NCBI GenBank assembly: GCA_947462335.1
Contig: OX381706.1
Location: forward strand, 13,678,784-13,742,783
Direction of reading: 5' to 3'
Source: Harmothoe impar
Taxonomy: Eukaryota; Annelida; Polychaeta; Phyllodocida; Polynoidae
DNA: 64,000 nucleotides
Numbering within the stretch: the stretch's first letter is position 1; each line of letters begins with the position of its first letter. Both the position numbers and the translations under genes were made by a program. Below, piece by piece: positions 11,270 to 23,791 of this stretch. Under the pieces are notes generated by a model, which had not been told where the DNA came from, did no database searches, and was given only the letters and a program-made list of their open reading frames with translations.

Positions 11270-11825
11270 CAGCTAATCAGGGCTCTGTGGCCACCAGCAG
11301 GAAGAGGCACACTGTGAGTTTACTATCAATATCTGTGGACTCTTGGGGATGGCATTGGGAGGCCAACAACTGCTCCCCTGCCCCTAAGCTGCACCTTGAG
11401 GCCCTGGTCACCATTATTTATACTTTGGGTGGGAGGAGGCTCCTGTAACCTGAACCTGGGGTGCCATTAGGTCTTACCAGGTCATGGAGTTATTTTCTCC
11501 ACTAGCTCAGGCGCCATGGCATCTCATGAGGCAGTTACCCTAAATGCTTGTGTAAAAGCCATGGTTCAGCTAGTATACAAGGTTTCTGAGGCTTTATTCA
11601 GCTAGCATTAAAGTACTATGCAGCCCTTCTTGGGCTAAAAAGCAGCATGTAACATATCACCTCCCACAGACTCCTCCATGTCCTCCCAACTTACACCCCC
11701 TGACACCAGCTGCTTTTTCTGGCATGGTCATATCAAGGAGTTACCAGCACCGGTCAGCTATACAGTAACATCAGAGACTAATATGACCTTCCTTATATTG
11801 CCCTCCATCCTGTCAGCACCTATTG
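11270..11825 (-). repeat. Inverted duplicate of 2112-2310 and 470-800
   Basis: 11270-11465 is the reverse-strand version of 2112-2310, and 11520-11825 is the reverse-strand version of 800-470, in the order expected from a single inversion-duplication of that flank with internal loss. The small frame at 11823 starts at its edge and is not supported. Confidence 0.75.
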
Positions 11826-12099
11826 CCTAAAGTAGACAACACAGTCATCCTGAAGAACGTCAGGAAAAGTCACATTGGCAAAGCAGTTGCAGGACTCCCA
11901 AGAGTGAGGGGACATCACAAAATGTCAGTAGGATTATTAGGGGAACATACAGATACATTGGTCTACACTATACAAGCAGGAGTACTAATGTTCAGTGCTG
12001 TACCATTGGGATTATGGGTCTATTTTGAACATAGCAGTGTTTTTGTACAAGTGCGTGAGAAGCAGAGGATCTGTGAGAATCTAAACGGGTTTACTGGGG

Positions 12100-14010
12100 G
12101 CTGGTAATGTGACTGCAGGCTCTCTAGTGACCAGAGATGTATTGGTTATGACCTGGGCAGTGTCTGGGTCAGAGACGGCTGCTGAAGGCACAGATGCTGA
12201 CCAGTACCTTTTACCATCGGCACAAATGCATTTACTTCTACTGGTATTGGTCCTATGCATATTATCTTATTTTTTCAATGCTTGGATAAAATAATTGGGC
12301 AAAATAATGTTGTTGGCTCAAATTATGGTTCTATCACTTCCATTAATTCAATCTTTGAAGTTTTCACATTTAAATTGAACTGTCCACTGCTAGTACCACT
12401 TTATACTATATGCATCGAGAGTGCAAGCTCAATAAATATCTGATTCTTTCTACTACCTGGCCCCCTTCACCTACATTCCAAAGTGAACAACCTGTCACAT
12501 TATGTAACAGGTGTACCCCATCCTGTTGATGTACTTTGATGCTAAGTGTAGTACCAATACTATTACCCTTCCTAAAGGGAATTGGTACCAGTTTATGACT
12601 CTGGATATAAAGGGTGTGTTCTAATACTGTGTTACACTGAGTCTATATAGAGACCTGCTACCACTAGACCTCCAGACAGAGACAAGGGGATTGGTGTGTA
12701 GTAGGATGGGGGTGTTCGATTGTTTTATGCCAATACCACATGCAACCTCTTCATTCCCTTTGTCACCTCTAACAGGCATCTCTTGCCATACCATTTTTGG
12801 AGCAAGGGAGTAATTATGTTAGTGGAAATGTGATATATTGTCTGCTCTCTCACTCTAAATATCTATATAGTATTTAATTCAGTAGGAGCCCCCAATAAAT
12901 GACCTGTTGACCCTCTCCCCACTTCAAAACCTGCACTCTAATTTTAATAGTTTAAATTATATAACACTAGTTCTTTACTCCTAGCCAGTTCCATGTACTC
13001 TCTGCCTCCCTCTGTCCCTTTTGCACTTCTGCTGCCCTAACTTCCCTCCCTATATCCTCCCTCTTGCACACAGATAAAATCGCTGTCTATTTACTGGGAC
13101 ATATTTATTCAATTCCATCAGGATTTCTATAATTGGGCATTTAAAGTTGGTATCCCAACTGTTGTGGTGATGAATTTCGACTTCCAGCGTGGGGATAGGC
13201 ATGCTGATGTTGTAAGACATATGTGAAAGTATTAAAGCTCTATGAGAACTATTTCCATACAAAAATCCCCACATAGTAGCAAAAATGAATTTTCACTGAG
13301 CAGTCAAAAATAAAGCAATTAGCATACCTCTCTTCTAAACCACAAGGTGGCAGCTATGTATAGTGTTTACAAGATACTCCCATTGCAGACCCAGTAGCTC
13401 CACTCCATTCATGAACACATTAGTTCAATGACATCTGCACAGGTGGCAGCATATCTCAGATGGTTTACCAATGCTTGAGTTTTCTCCATGAAAGCTGTAG
13501 ATCTAGATATTATTAGACACTTTGCATTAAATCCTTTAAGGCTCTTGGTAACCAGAATTAATCACCCATTTCAGAAGAAAAGTATACATTTAGGACTTTC
13601 AGGTAATTATTGAGAGGGGTCAATTCTTGTCACCCCAATTGGGATACCAACTTTAAGACAGTTGTCCTAGTAGTATGCTGTAAAAGATCTAAATATGCCA
13701 ATGAGAGATTTACAACAATCGTAGTCGATGTCTCCCTCCTTATTTCCCCCCTCCACTCCTCTGCCTATTACCCTCAAGTAGCTTTAGTTCAGTCTGGTGT
13801 CACTGGTGGCTCCCCCTAGGGACAGCTTACACACCTAATAGCTGCCGTTAAGCCTGGTCCTGGGGCCACTTTGGACAATTGGCCGTCTTTATCGAGCCCC
13901 TGCTGCCCCTGGTTGGCTGATCCATGAGCGGTTTGAGCTGCTCCCATTAGCATAAATCACACAGACACACGCTGCGCAACTCCTCCCTTAGGTATGGAGG
14001 CTTAATGGGA
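12100..14010 (+). repeat. Block B, diverged copy 0
   Basis: The stretch 12115-12750 (gtgaccagagatgtattggtt... onward) corresponds to 15000-15700 and 29995-30735. 13725-14010 corresponds to the 270-bp segment ending blocks B1 and B2. It is the oldest of the three B copies by visible divergence. No reading frame survives across copies. Confidence 0.75.
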
Positions 14011-14039
14011 CACACATTTGTTTTAACTCAAAGGCCGGC

Positions 14040-16350
14040 ATGAAGCATTAAGTATCCATATTTCTAAGCATTAAGTATACATATTTCTAACAATGTAAGA
14101 TAGCTATATTTATTGTAGTGTTAACTTTGAGGGGAGAGAAATTAGGATCATGAATCATACTGTTACATGTAGGTGAAGCTCCAGGACTTATAACATCATA
14201 AACTGTTACACTAATCATGAGGATTAGTTTAGAGAGATTAGATGCCTCTAAAATAAGATACCAAGGCATGCCCTTCCAGGTATTATTCTGCTCCAAAGGC
14301 CTTACTCCAATAAACATACATCGTTCATCAATGACAAATTTTGAGAGAAATAAATTCAGGAAAATGAGATGAAACATTTTGGTTTCTGTTTCTGTTTCTG
14401 TTATTGTCACTGTCACACATATGCACACCACTGAGTAGATGCAGACTAATCAGAAGATGTACATATGCCTGTCCAGAAGTGAATAATGTCAGAAACTATG
14501 TTCACTCCATACCCCCTGGTGATATTCTATAGCACACTTCACACCCATGAGTTGCTGTGCTCATGACAGATTTGACAGGGAACCTGATGGCATCTTCAAC
14601 TCCCTGAGCTGCAATTGCCTTCCTCCCTGTGGGCTGAGGCTGCAGGGCTTAGCAGAGTTCTTTATCTTGTCACATCCAGATGCTGATATCAGGTGACAGG
14701 GTTGCTGATTTATTGAAATAGGTCAACTCTATAGTTGGACTTCCATGATATAAGCAGGTCATGTAAAGGAGGAGTAGGGTAAGGCAGTGTAGAGAGGGAA
14801 AGGGCAGACATAAGAAGAATAGGAAGAAGGAAACCTGAGTGGATGAATGAGAGGCAATACTGTTTGAGTGCAGTGGTGGAGAGGAGAGGGGAGAGATGGA
14901 TTTCGGGACATTGAGATGAGCAATAGAAGTGGCTGAGGGGCAGGGGGGGGTCTGTAATCTGTGTTCTGCCTGAGGCAGGGTGCGTGAAATCATCAGGCGA
15001 GTGACCAGGGATGTATTGGTTATGACCTGGGCAGTGTCTGGGTCGCATACTGCTACTGTTGGCTGCCGCTGTTGATGTTTGAGCTGCTGGTACCTATATG
15101 TTGGGCTACAATGCCTTTTCTACTCTAGGTTCATACATGCATATTGTCCTATTTATTCTAGGCATAGTCTAGATATTCGGCCCATGACCATATCATTGGT
15201 TCATATCATGGGTCTATTACTGTCATTAAGTATAGTAAAATAATTATATCATACAAAACCCAACCATTAAGTGTCTTGGTTAAATTTTACAATTTATCTT
15301 ACATTGTAACTGTCTACTACTACTAGTACACTAGTCCCACTCTAATGCTTACTGTATGCATTGGCAATATAAGCCCAATGAATCTGATTGCAAAGTGGGA
15401 AACCTTTAAATATTGTCAGCTAGGTTTTTTTTGTTGCAGTATGGGCCACCCCCTGTCATATATACATACTTACCTCCTGACCAGACTGCCACAAAATCAA
15501 TTGCTATGATCCCAAGTGTGGATGTGTGCTATGTCATATCACCCTACTGAACAGAATCAAAAACGAGGTGAAGGAGGTGTGATCCAATACTGGGTTACTC
15601 TGAGTCTGTAGAGGGCTGCCCCTGGAGAATCAGTGGGGAATGGGTGAGCCTGGTGGTCTAATGGGGATAGCACATGCAACCTCTACATTGCAGTGCACAC
15701 CTACCTGCTATACCCTATTCAGAATGACAGTAGGTAATTGCATTGCAAGCATCAGATCTGAATGTAGTAGGTGTTCAGATCTGAGGTCAGTAACCCTAAT
15801 AGAAACCCCCTCCCTCCCCCCCTACTAACCCTTCCTACAGCTCTCTCTCCAACCCTCACTCTGACACCCCACTACATTTCAGCTCTAACAATTTTATTCA
15901 ATTTTATATCCATTTGGATTTCCATTCATATGGGTCTGTTACTGGGGTATTGGAAGTAGTAGAGGAATTGTCCTGACAAGCTGCTCAGAAGATTTATTTT
16001 CTAGCTAATGATTTAACAACAATCTTAGCTGACCAACTTCCCTTTGCTTCTTGCTTCCCTTTCCCTCCCCTCATCCCTTCACTCGTCTGCTTATTATCTT
16101 TGTTTGCTTTAGTACAGTCTAGTGCCACTGGTGACTCCCCCTAGGGACAACTCACACACCTAACTGCTGCTGTTAACCCTGGTCCTTTGGCCACTTTGGA
16201 CAATTGCCTGTCATTATCAAGCCCCTGCTGCCCCTGGTTTGCTGATCCATAAGCGGTTTGAGCTGCTCCCATTACAATAAATCACACAGAGACAGGCTGA
16301 GCAACTCCTCCCTCTGGTATGGAGGCCCAGTGGGACAAGCCTTGTTTTGA
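14040..16350 (+). repeat. Block B, copy 1
   Basis: Aligns with 28780-32190. Contains a 200-bp sub-segment (about 14510-14700, 'gacagatttgacaggg...gtgggctgaggctgcaggg') that recurs diverged at 17130-17330, 29500-29700 and 32810-32990, so duplication is nested. The copy-2-specific TA element 30854-31703 is absent here; the empty TA is at 15836-15837. A reverse-strand frame (14670-14993) is open in both copies but looks neutral (see rejected). Confidence 0.88.
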
Positions 16351-19300
16351 GACATAATACTGAGTAAGTATTTTATTGCTAGTTTAAGATGAATGGTCTA
16401 GTATTTCCAAGCATGGAGCAGGAATATTAGTTCAAATAGAGAAAAATAAACACTTACTAGCTCAGAGTACTGGACCATGGAGCTAGTACTACCACCTATC
16501 TAGAAATACCTTACATGACTAATCAGTGATGAAAATTGCTTATACATGAAAGCTTAAGAACCTGAGTGTCATATGATTAAGCCAGCTTGGTCAAATTTGA
16601 CAAATGTACATCTTTTGGCATTCCTCCTGGGGTATAGCAGAGACCAAGTCTTCTGTAGTCACTAGTATCCATCATAGTCATAGTGACCTAAGCTTAGTCT
16701 GTAATAATGTCATACAGACAACCTGAGGTGGTACTGTCTGTTTTGAACATTACCTTGATCTGCATCATGCAGACATAGTACCGTAAAACCTTGTTTATAA
16801 GCACGGCTAGAATGCAAATCAGAACGGTGGTGCAGCTTATATAGGACTGCCCAGGGTCAGGGATGTGGCTTATACTCGAGTTTTTGCTACTATGGTACCG
16901 TACTAAAGGTCACCATAATTAGATCTCTGGTGCGGCTTATAGGATCGGCCTTAACTCGGGATTCGGCTCATACGCGAGTTAGGCTTATACGCGAGGTTTT
17001 ACGGTAGTTGATGTTATCATCCAGTATTTGGGAGTGAATGATAATGTTTAATAACAGCTGGATTAACAATTGCAAAAACTGTAATATCAAAACTCACTTG
17101 CTGTCCTATCATAACCGATATACACTCCAGACCCCTATATAAGTGATATGCCAAAACAACCTTCATCTTGTTGGGCTGTTCTGACCATGATAGCTTTGAC
17201 AGAGATGCTGGTGGCTTCTTTAACTGCCTAAGCTTGATTTGCCATCCTCTTTACTGGCTGAGGCTTGGGGGATAGGGGAGTCATACCCAGTCATGTTGAT
17301 GTGACTGTCAAGATTGGCTGATTCATAGAAATAAAAAATTGTCACCATAGTTAGATCTCCACCAAATACTGCCCATCTCAAATGTAACGCTCATCCATGA
17401 GGGAATGACTGTCCATAGTAAATATCAGATAGGTGATGTCCATTTAGTGCGACTGCCGTGGGACTGTCATCATATATTTCTGACCTAGAAAATTGAGAAT
17501 ACTAAAGCACTAAGTAGGTAGACTACAGGTCAAATCAATTATTACGAGCACCTTCTAACACATTGAACACTAACCCTATTCCATGCACATATCATCTGAA
17601 ATTGTAGGCTGCCAAGATCAATAAAAATATGGTAAATGTGGAAAGGTGAAAAGTGACACTGTATTATATACTGACAACCATTTGACTTATGTTTGTCTCA
17701 GTTACCATAAATGAAAAAATTGAAGCTGACTGCTACTTTGGGTAGCTCAGTTATTTACTTGAAAATGTCCTTGTGAGCCCATCAGACCAATTTGCTGTGG
17801 GTACCTTAGGGACGGCTTTACAAGGAGGCGTGGCTGCCTGTATTTCCTGTAGACTCTGTATTACCCCCTGTCAGGCCTTGGCTTTATACACATAGCTGCA
17901 GTCTACTTTCATGCTCTAGGATGCAAAGTACTTCATACATAACCCCATGACCCTAGATATCTGATTGATGTACCCTGTAGAAGGTGAAAGGAATTGCAAT
18001 GATTATGACCCTAGTTCAAATCACCTTCTAGCGTATGGCTAGTGTAAGGTCACTAGTGTGTAGAATTGGCCCATGGGTGCATTATCCAAAACTATTATAG
18101 TATAGACATAAAATGGGGTACGGACACTTTTGAATAAGCCTTACTGTATCTTTTAGTTCCCACAGAGCATCTTTATAAACCCACAATATAAAAGCCCATG
18201 ATAAGGAAAAGATCGTACCAACATGCCAAAGCCTCATTTAAACATATTAGTTAGCATACCTCTATAGTAGAGCCTTACCCCTGTGTCTAGCTGTATATGA
18301 GCATTAATTAAACTACCCTGGGTAGCAGGGTCTGATAAGTTACTGGTATTGTTTTATGATGTAGCAGCCCCAAGGGCGGCTTTTATCAGGCTTCATTGCC
18401 TGCAATGGGCCCTTAATTACTTCCACGCCATAACAGGGGAGCTTTCCTTGCCCTTACTAGCAAAACTGTATGTCCCTACTGCAATGGATGATGGTTGCAT
18501 TTTTTCTCTGTGGCTCTAAGCTACTGTGTATACATTCATGTATACACATAGGTCTGATGTGTCCCCGGGAAAGGCAGTGCTACATTGTTGATATCATAGT
18601 ACACAGTCCACAGCTGATATTGAAAGGTAGTTTGTTTGCACACAACATAAAGCATTAACATATTTCTAAAGCCCAGCTTTAGTATAAAAATTATGGTGTT
18701 TTGATGTGATTCGCCAATCACATTGCATTCACTCATTCTGAGATCAGCAGGCCAGGTAAATCCCGGGCCTTCCCATCACAGTTAGAAAAGCCTTCCCTGG
18801 CATTTTGACCAGCATGGAATGATTTCCCCCTACTTAAAGTGCTGACTTAGGGTTGATAAATCTGACATCAACACAAGGCCAGCTCAGGTCCCGGATGATG
18901 AAGTTTCCTTTCAGTTACTAGTGCCTCATTACCATGGCTACAGAAAGCAATTAAGGAGTCTACGAGTCTGACGACTGTTATAAACATACAGATGTGGGAA
19001 AACGGCAGCCTAGAAAAGTCATATTAATTTGGTCTAGGCTGTGAGAAAATCTGTTTATTGTTTCCTATTCTACATTTTCTTAACACCTTTTAATTTCATC
19101 TTACTGCAGTGGGGGTGGTGCTGTTCACCTTCGCGCCAGGCCCACCTGTTTCATAAATCTCTCATCTCCAGTGGTAATGGACGCTATTTTTTTCTGAGTA
19201 CGGTTTTGCGTACAGTTTTGAGTACAGTTTACATTATGGTGATATGTACAGCGTGCCAGGCTGAAGTGGACGGCAGGTTGACGAGCCAATGTAGTATATA

Positions 19301-19780
19301 ACCTAGGGTGACTGAGTATATAACTATGATACAGAATACACTTGCCTTTTTATACAGGTATCCGGAAGGCCAAAAACCCAGCAACAAAACACTTGCCAAA
19401 AAAAAACAAGTACAGAAAATACAACACAATACAACAACAATAGATTAATACAAGGAACCCAACTTCCTTGCAACCAGTGAGTCTTTGGTTTTCCGTGATG
19501 AGTATGTATCAGATAGGTAGAGTAGGACCGCCCATGACTATATTTATGTAATAGTTATGTCCACTAAAAATATACATATTTTTAATGGACATCACTATTA
19601 AATACTTAACTGCATAAATTGTTAGATATGTGGCTATTTGGTCCTTTAAAAATATAGTCGCGATCAGTCCTGCAACATAGAAAATTTGCAGAATCAAAAT
19701 TTCTAGGATGAAAAAGTTTTCACAAAGACTGGATAATGCCATTCTGCTCAGATCACACATTGCCAAATGATTCATATTAT
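16350..19780 (+). repeat. Block C, copy 1
   Basis: Aligns with 32190-38780, which is longer because of the 3.35-kb insertion 33779-37129; the empty TT is here at 18141-18142. Contains MITE 16781-17004. The alignment continues through 18140-19080 and resumes at 19550-19775. No coding frame conserved. Confidence 0.88.
16781..17004. mobile_element. TA-flanked MITE, family 'CCGTAAAACC', copy 2
   Basis: Same ends and interior words as 5622-5844, between TA dinucleotides at 16779-16780 and 17005-17006. In block C copy 2 its left half has been deleted, leaving 32562-32651. Confidence 0.85.
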
Positions 19781-19784
19781 TAAC

Positions 19785-19915
19785 CAATAATGTATAGCTA
19801 ACGGTCGCACAAGGGGCTGTATCGCTGGATATCGGCACGAGTGCGAAGCATGAGTGACGATATCCAGCGATACAGCCCCGAGTGCGAGCGTTAGCTATAC
19901 ATTATTAGGTTTATT
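19785..19915. repeat. Long fold-back (inverted repeat)
   Basis: The left arm 'aataatgtatagctaacg' through 'ggggctgtatcgctggatatcg' is repeated inverted after a spacer of about 20 nt. Arms are about 55-60 nt with very few mismatches. It would extrude as a cruciform or give an RNA hairpin of pre-miRNA size. It is probably a MITE end pair rather than a gene. Confidence 0.85.
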
Positions 19916-20212
19916 ATACAATTATTCCATTCAAATGTCTTTAATTACCTTATATATGTCCTAATTTCGCCATTTTGAATGATATATAAGTCGTTTTGTA
20001 CGGAGGGTGCAGTCACCATGTTGTGGAACTCTTCAGTAGGGGAGGTGAGGAAGAACGAGCTAGGCGCAGGGAGCGGTCATTATTTCAAATCCAACATACC
20101 CTCAGTGTTGACTTATACGACTGTACTCCGGCGTCGCCACCTGCAGTTTTGGTTACTAACTGCTCCCCTCTATACTTCAATATAGGCAGCGTTTCCCCAG
20201 CTCTGTACCATA

Positions 20213-20380
20213 TCTACTGTGGCCGAGCGGTTAGCGCGTCTGGCTCACATGCAAGGGGTCCCCGGTTCGAACCTGAGGGTGGACGGGTGGAAACGTAGCA
20301 ATTTAAAAGGGCCTATATGAATGTGAAAAAAACAACCTAGAATTACTTTAACGACTAGGTAAATAAAGTCCAACTACTAC
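20213..20380 (+). mobile_element. tRNA-derived SINE
   Basis: A-box TGGCCGAGCGGT (20220-20231) and B-box GGTTCGAACC (20264-20273) are spaced as in a tRNA, but the acceptor and T stems do not pair properly, so this is not a functional tRNA. The body ends in 'gactaggtaaataaagtcc', a common SINE-type 3' end. Pol III promoter elements are inferred from the boxes. Confidence 0.7.
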
Positions 20381-20646
20381 CTTAATAGTAAAAAAAATAT
20401 ATAAATTTTTTTTGATTTTAGGAGAAATTACATCAAAAAGAGTGTTTTCTTCCATAGCTCGCTAAATAATGCCCCTACAGGGCTGAAATTCCATCTGTAG
20501 ACTCCTTGTTTTGTACCCTACTATACCCAGCGACCCAACGGCGTGGTACGTAGAGCGTACGACTCCAAGTCTTGGGGTAGCGTGTTCGAATCACCATGAA
20601 ACCTCGGATTTTATGGGGGACGAAATTTCGGAATGACTCCCGTCAA

Positions 20647-20709
20647 CCGGAAGAGTGCCGATATCCACCGGAAGAGTGCCGATATCCACCGGAAGAGTGC
20701 CGATATCAC
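20647..20709. repeat. 21-bp tandem repeat x3
   Basis: Three head-to-tail copies of CCGGAAGAGTGCCGATATCCA, the last slightly altered, immediately before the right end of the composite insertion. The GATATC words match those in the fold-back at its left end. Confidence 0.85.
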
Positions 20710-23429
20710 TAGATATCAGCACGGGGATATCACCTAAAAAGCACGATGAGTCGCCCGATCGTATAATAAACCCCAAAAACCCTCAGGCACATTTACACAA
20801 ACTCCTAATCTCTGAGGCAAAATAGGAACATAAAAAAGGGTTTTGCACATTTCTGCCATGTCATGGGACTGATACCCCTAGCTGACATTAATACACAGAA
20901 CAGCCCCAGCTTTGATGTCCTCCTGCTTCCTTGTACAGGCAGCCATTTGTTCTGACAGCAAGCACTATTTACGAGTATTAGGCCCCATCAGCAGGCCACA
21001 GCCAAAGGGTAGGGAAGAAAGGTTGAGGGGAGGGGGAGGGGGGTTGAGATAAGAGGCAGCTGTGATGGTTGGAGGGAACAACTGAGGGAGCACTTACAAC
21101 TGTGATATGAGGGGAGGGAAAAGAATGACTGGGGTGGCTGGCAAGGAGGAGGTGGGAGCACTGGTGAACGAAGAAGTGGGAGAAAAATGCAGGGAGGCGG
21201 AGATGAGGGGCATCAAGCTGGGACATGTGTATCTTATGATTTATGTAATATACAGAGAGGTAGAGGTGATAGTGCTTTAAGAATACTGTGTTTTCCTATA
21301 TTTTTAAAAGATAAGGGGTAAAAAAAGAGGGTTTACTTTCATGCCTCGCTGTCATAGCTGCAGGTCGCAAACAGTCAGAGATGACATCTCTTTGATATAT
21401 GGAAAGAAAATAGGACCCAAAATGGTACTAAACTTGCCAGGCTAAAAGTGCACCACTGTCCTTGCAACTCCTGTCCCCCTCCGACACCACCACCCTCCCC
21501 ATGTTAATACCTCTGCGGCCAGTGTGAATGGGTGCCACACACAGAAATCAGGACAGAAATATAAGGCATTACAGTTATAAGAGATAGCTAGAGGTTGAGG
21601 GAAAGGTGGAAACAGTCAAGGTGTAAGAGGAAATGAAGGTACACCTAGATGCATTGCGGCGGGTATTACACAAGCTTTAAAAATGGTATAGTGCTAACAT
21701 TTGGCATCATCATGCATCAATGTAACACCAATGATTAGCTCACGGTTCTGCATTGGTGGAGATGTAATCAGTATCAGACTTGACACTATAACTGCCAAGT
21801 GTCCACTGGAAGTTTCACTAGTTACAACATAATAACAGAGAAAAACAAGTTGTAACTTCCATGCTGCAGATAAGAGTGGATCACACAGAGATGAAGGGCA
21901 GCGGTGCTGGTAACAGAGAGGGATGATGGATAGGGGTGAAGGTAATAGACAACTGATGAGCAGCAAATCATACCAGAGTGGTGAGCTCTGCATCGTGATA
22001 TCCAGTGGTATATTGAGGTAAGTATTATGTAAATGTGACAGTGAGCCAGGGGTTTTGTGTCGATGTTGCAGCTACAAAATGGAGGTGTTTTATAGTCATC
22101 GGGAGGGAAGTCTAGAAACGTTTTCATTCTAAAACACTATCATAAGCCTTTAAAGCTGCTAAAAGTCCTCCCACTCTCAAAACTACATTTTCCTCATTTG
22201 ATTCCCAGATGACTGTATTATCCTTTCCCTCTTATTATCTGTCATTTATTCTGAAAAGAAAGACTTAATATTATGTTAGACAGGACTCTAATCTCAACTA
22301 CTATTTATATTCTGGGGGGGGGGGGGGGCTTGGATATCTAGTGTTGACCAAAGCCATCAGGTGGCAGTTGTGAGTGGAGAGGAGCATGGAGGTGTTCCAT
22401 TGCTCAACTCACAAACACAGTCTACTAGTACAGGCACTCCCTTGTTGATATAATTAAGTGCTGAATAGAATGCTGGAAGCATTTCATTTTTCCTCATCTA
22501 TTTCCCTAAATTTAGCATGGCTAAAAGACACAGAATGTATTGGGATGCTACCAATACACCCCAACAAGCAGACTCTTAACAACTATGCAGAGATTGAACT
22601 ATCTATATATCTGAAGTAGTACAGCAGCTTTAAGGTTCATTAAGATATCCTATTAGCCAATACATCTAATACATGAGACATTCTCTCAGCTAGGTACATA
22701 TCATAATAAAACATGTCATCCTACAGCCATAGGGCAATGGGTTTATGCCAATATGTATGTTTCTTTGGGAAAATCTGGGAAATATTCTCTGACTGCACAG
22801 AATTAGCATTACTATACAGTTTCCCCATGGGAATAGCTCATGGCCCTCTATCCTATTGCTGGAATTTCCCTTATAGGAGGTGGTCTCAGGGAATTGGGGA
22901 AGACATGGGGGCTGTGGGTGGTGTTCACCTACAGGCAGCCTCTTAAGTAGGCCTACTCCAGGGGAAGCACTATGAGACAGGGCTCTAGAGGATTGTCCTA
23001 AAGCCACACAGAGGGCCTGATGCTAGGGTGGGGATGGTTCATCCATGCATCCCGCAGGTGTTACTACTGGCAGATGTATGGTATCAACCGTACCACAGTC
23101 ATATTGCGTGTTTTGATAATGGGTGTTTATCCTCTCATTACAAGGGTTGCTTTATGCTGAGGTCATTTAGCTAGTGTTTAGCAGAGTTCATCTTTTTGTA
23201 TCATAAGAACTGTGCTCGGGTCCTAAATGCTGAATCAGTAGCATTCAAGGTGAATGCTCCACTACTAGATTACTGCTGCAAAGGCTACATTTAGGCCTGG
23301 TATCTAGTTGTGGATGACTACAGAATAGGACTTGGGGAAGGTAGCTTTTGGCAGAGGCTTGTGTGGCTGTTGTCAGGATGGTTTATGGAGGCCCTGTTAG
23401 CGTAAAATGAGGCACTCTGACACTCACTA

Positions 23430-23791
23430 AGGCCACTCAAAAAAAATTGTTTCTCATCACCAAGCAATGAAAAATATGACGAGGGCGTTTTATATTTAAT
23501 TATTTTTTTTTTCCTCTGGGCAATTTACATAGGGACATTTGGACATTTCGCGATCAATTTTCACATTTTAGTAATTTGGAGTTTATTGATCAGCAAAAGT
23601 TATAACAATGCAAGTTACACCTAGCTGATTGCATTGCTGACAGCATAAGCTTTAATTTGATACCAAATTTGCCAATTTTTTGGCAATTTTAGCATATTTT
23701 TCATCAAAAATGTAAAAGCAAAAAAAAAAAAAGTTTTTTGATTTTTATGATGCGCCCGGTGATGAGAAACAACTTTTTTTTTTGAGTGGCC
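23430..23791. mobile_element. TA-flanked MITE with long A/T-rich inverted ends
   Basis: Left AGGCCACTCAAAAAAA and right TTTTTTTGAGTGGCC are inverted, continued inward by gtttctcatcacc and ggtgatgagaaac. TA lies at each edge. The paralogous block (about 41465-41475) reads 'cactcactaacctcc' without it. A related fragment 'gtttctcatcacc' lies at 34425-34440. Confidence 0.85.

Larger units (their letters stand above)
19780..20768. mobile_element. Composite insertion of about 1 kb, absent from the paralogous copy
   Basis: Block C/D copy 2 passes directly from 'attcatatta' to 'accccaataacc' (about 38775-38790). Here about 990 bp intervene. The insert contains a long fold-back (19785-19915), a tRNA-headed SINE (20213-20380), another tRNA-like B-box stretch (about 20540-20600) and a 21-bp tandem repeat (20647-20709). 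Both ends carry the words 'tttattata' and 'gatatc', suggesting related inverted termini nested with a SINE. Confidence 0.7.

Noticed and set aside
14670..14993. Reverse-strand frame of 107 codons, also open in the paralogous copy at 29602-29985
   Set aside because: An in-frame 9-nt indel looked promising, but most differences between copies change amino acids and the composition (Ser/Pro/Leu/His) is that of a purine-rich tract read backwards.
17966..17986. Partial resemblance to the miR-10 seed (taccctgtag)
   Set aside because: Only the first ten bases match and there is no hairpin around it.
20213..20286. tRNA gene candidate
   Set aside because: A and B boxes are good but the acceptor arm does not pair and the T stem has a mismatch; it is a SINE head.
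21694..21993. Reverse-strand frame of 99 codons, kept in copy 39707-40009
   Set aside because: Recent duplication alone keeps it open. Hydrophobic, Cys/Ser-rich, no recognisable domain, and overlapped by another frame of similar length.
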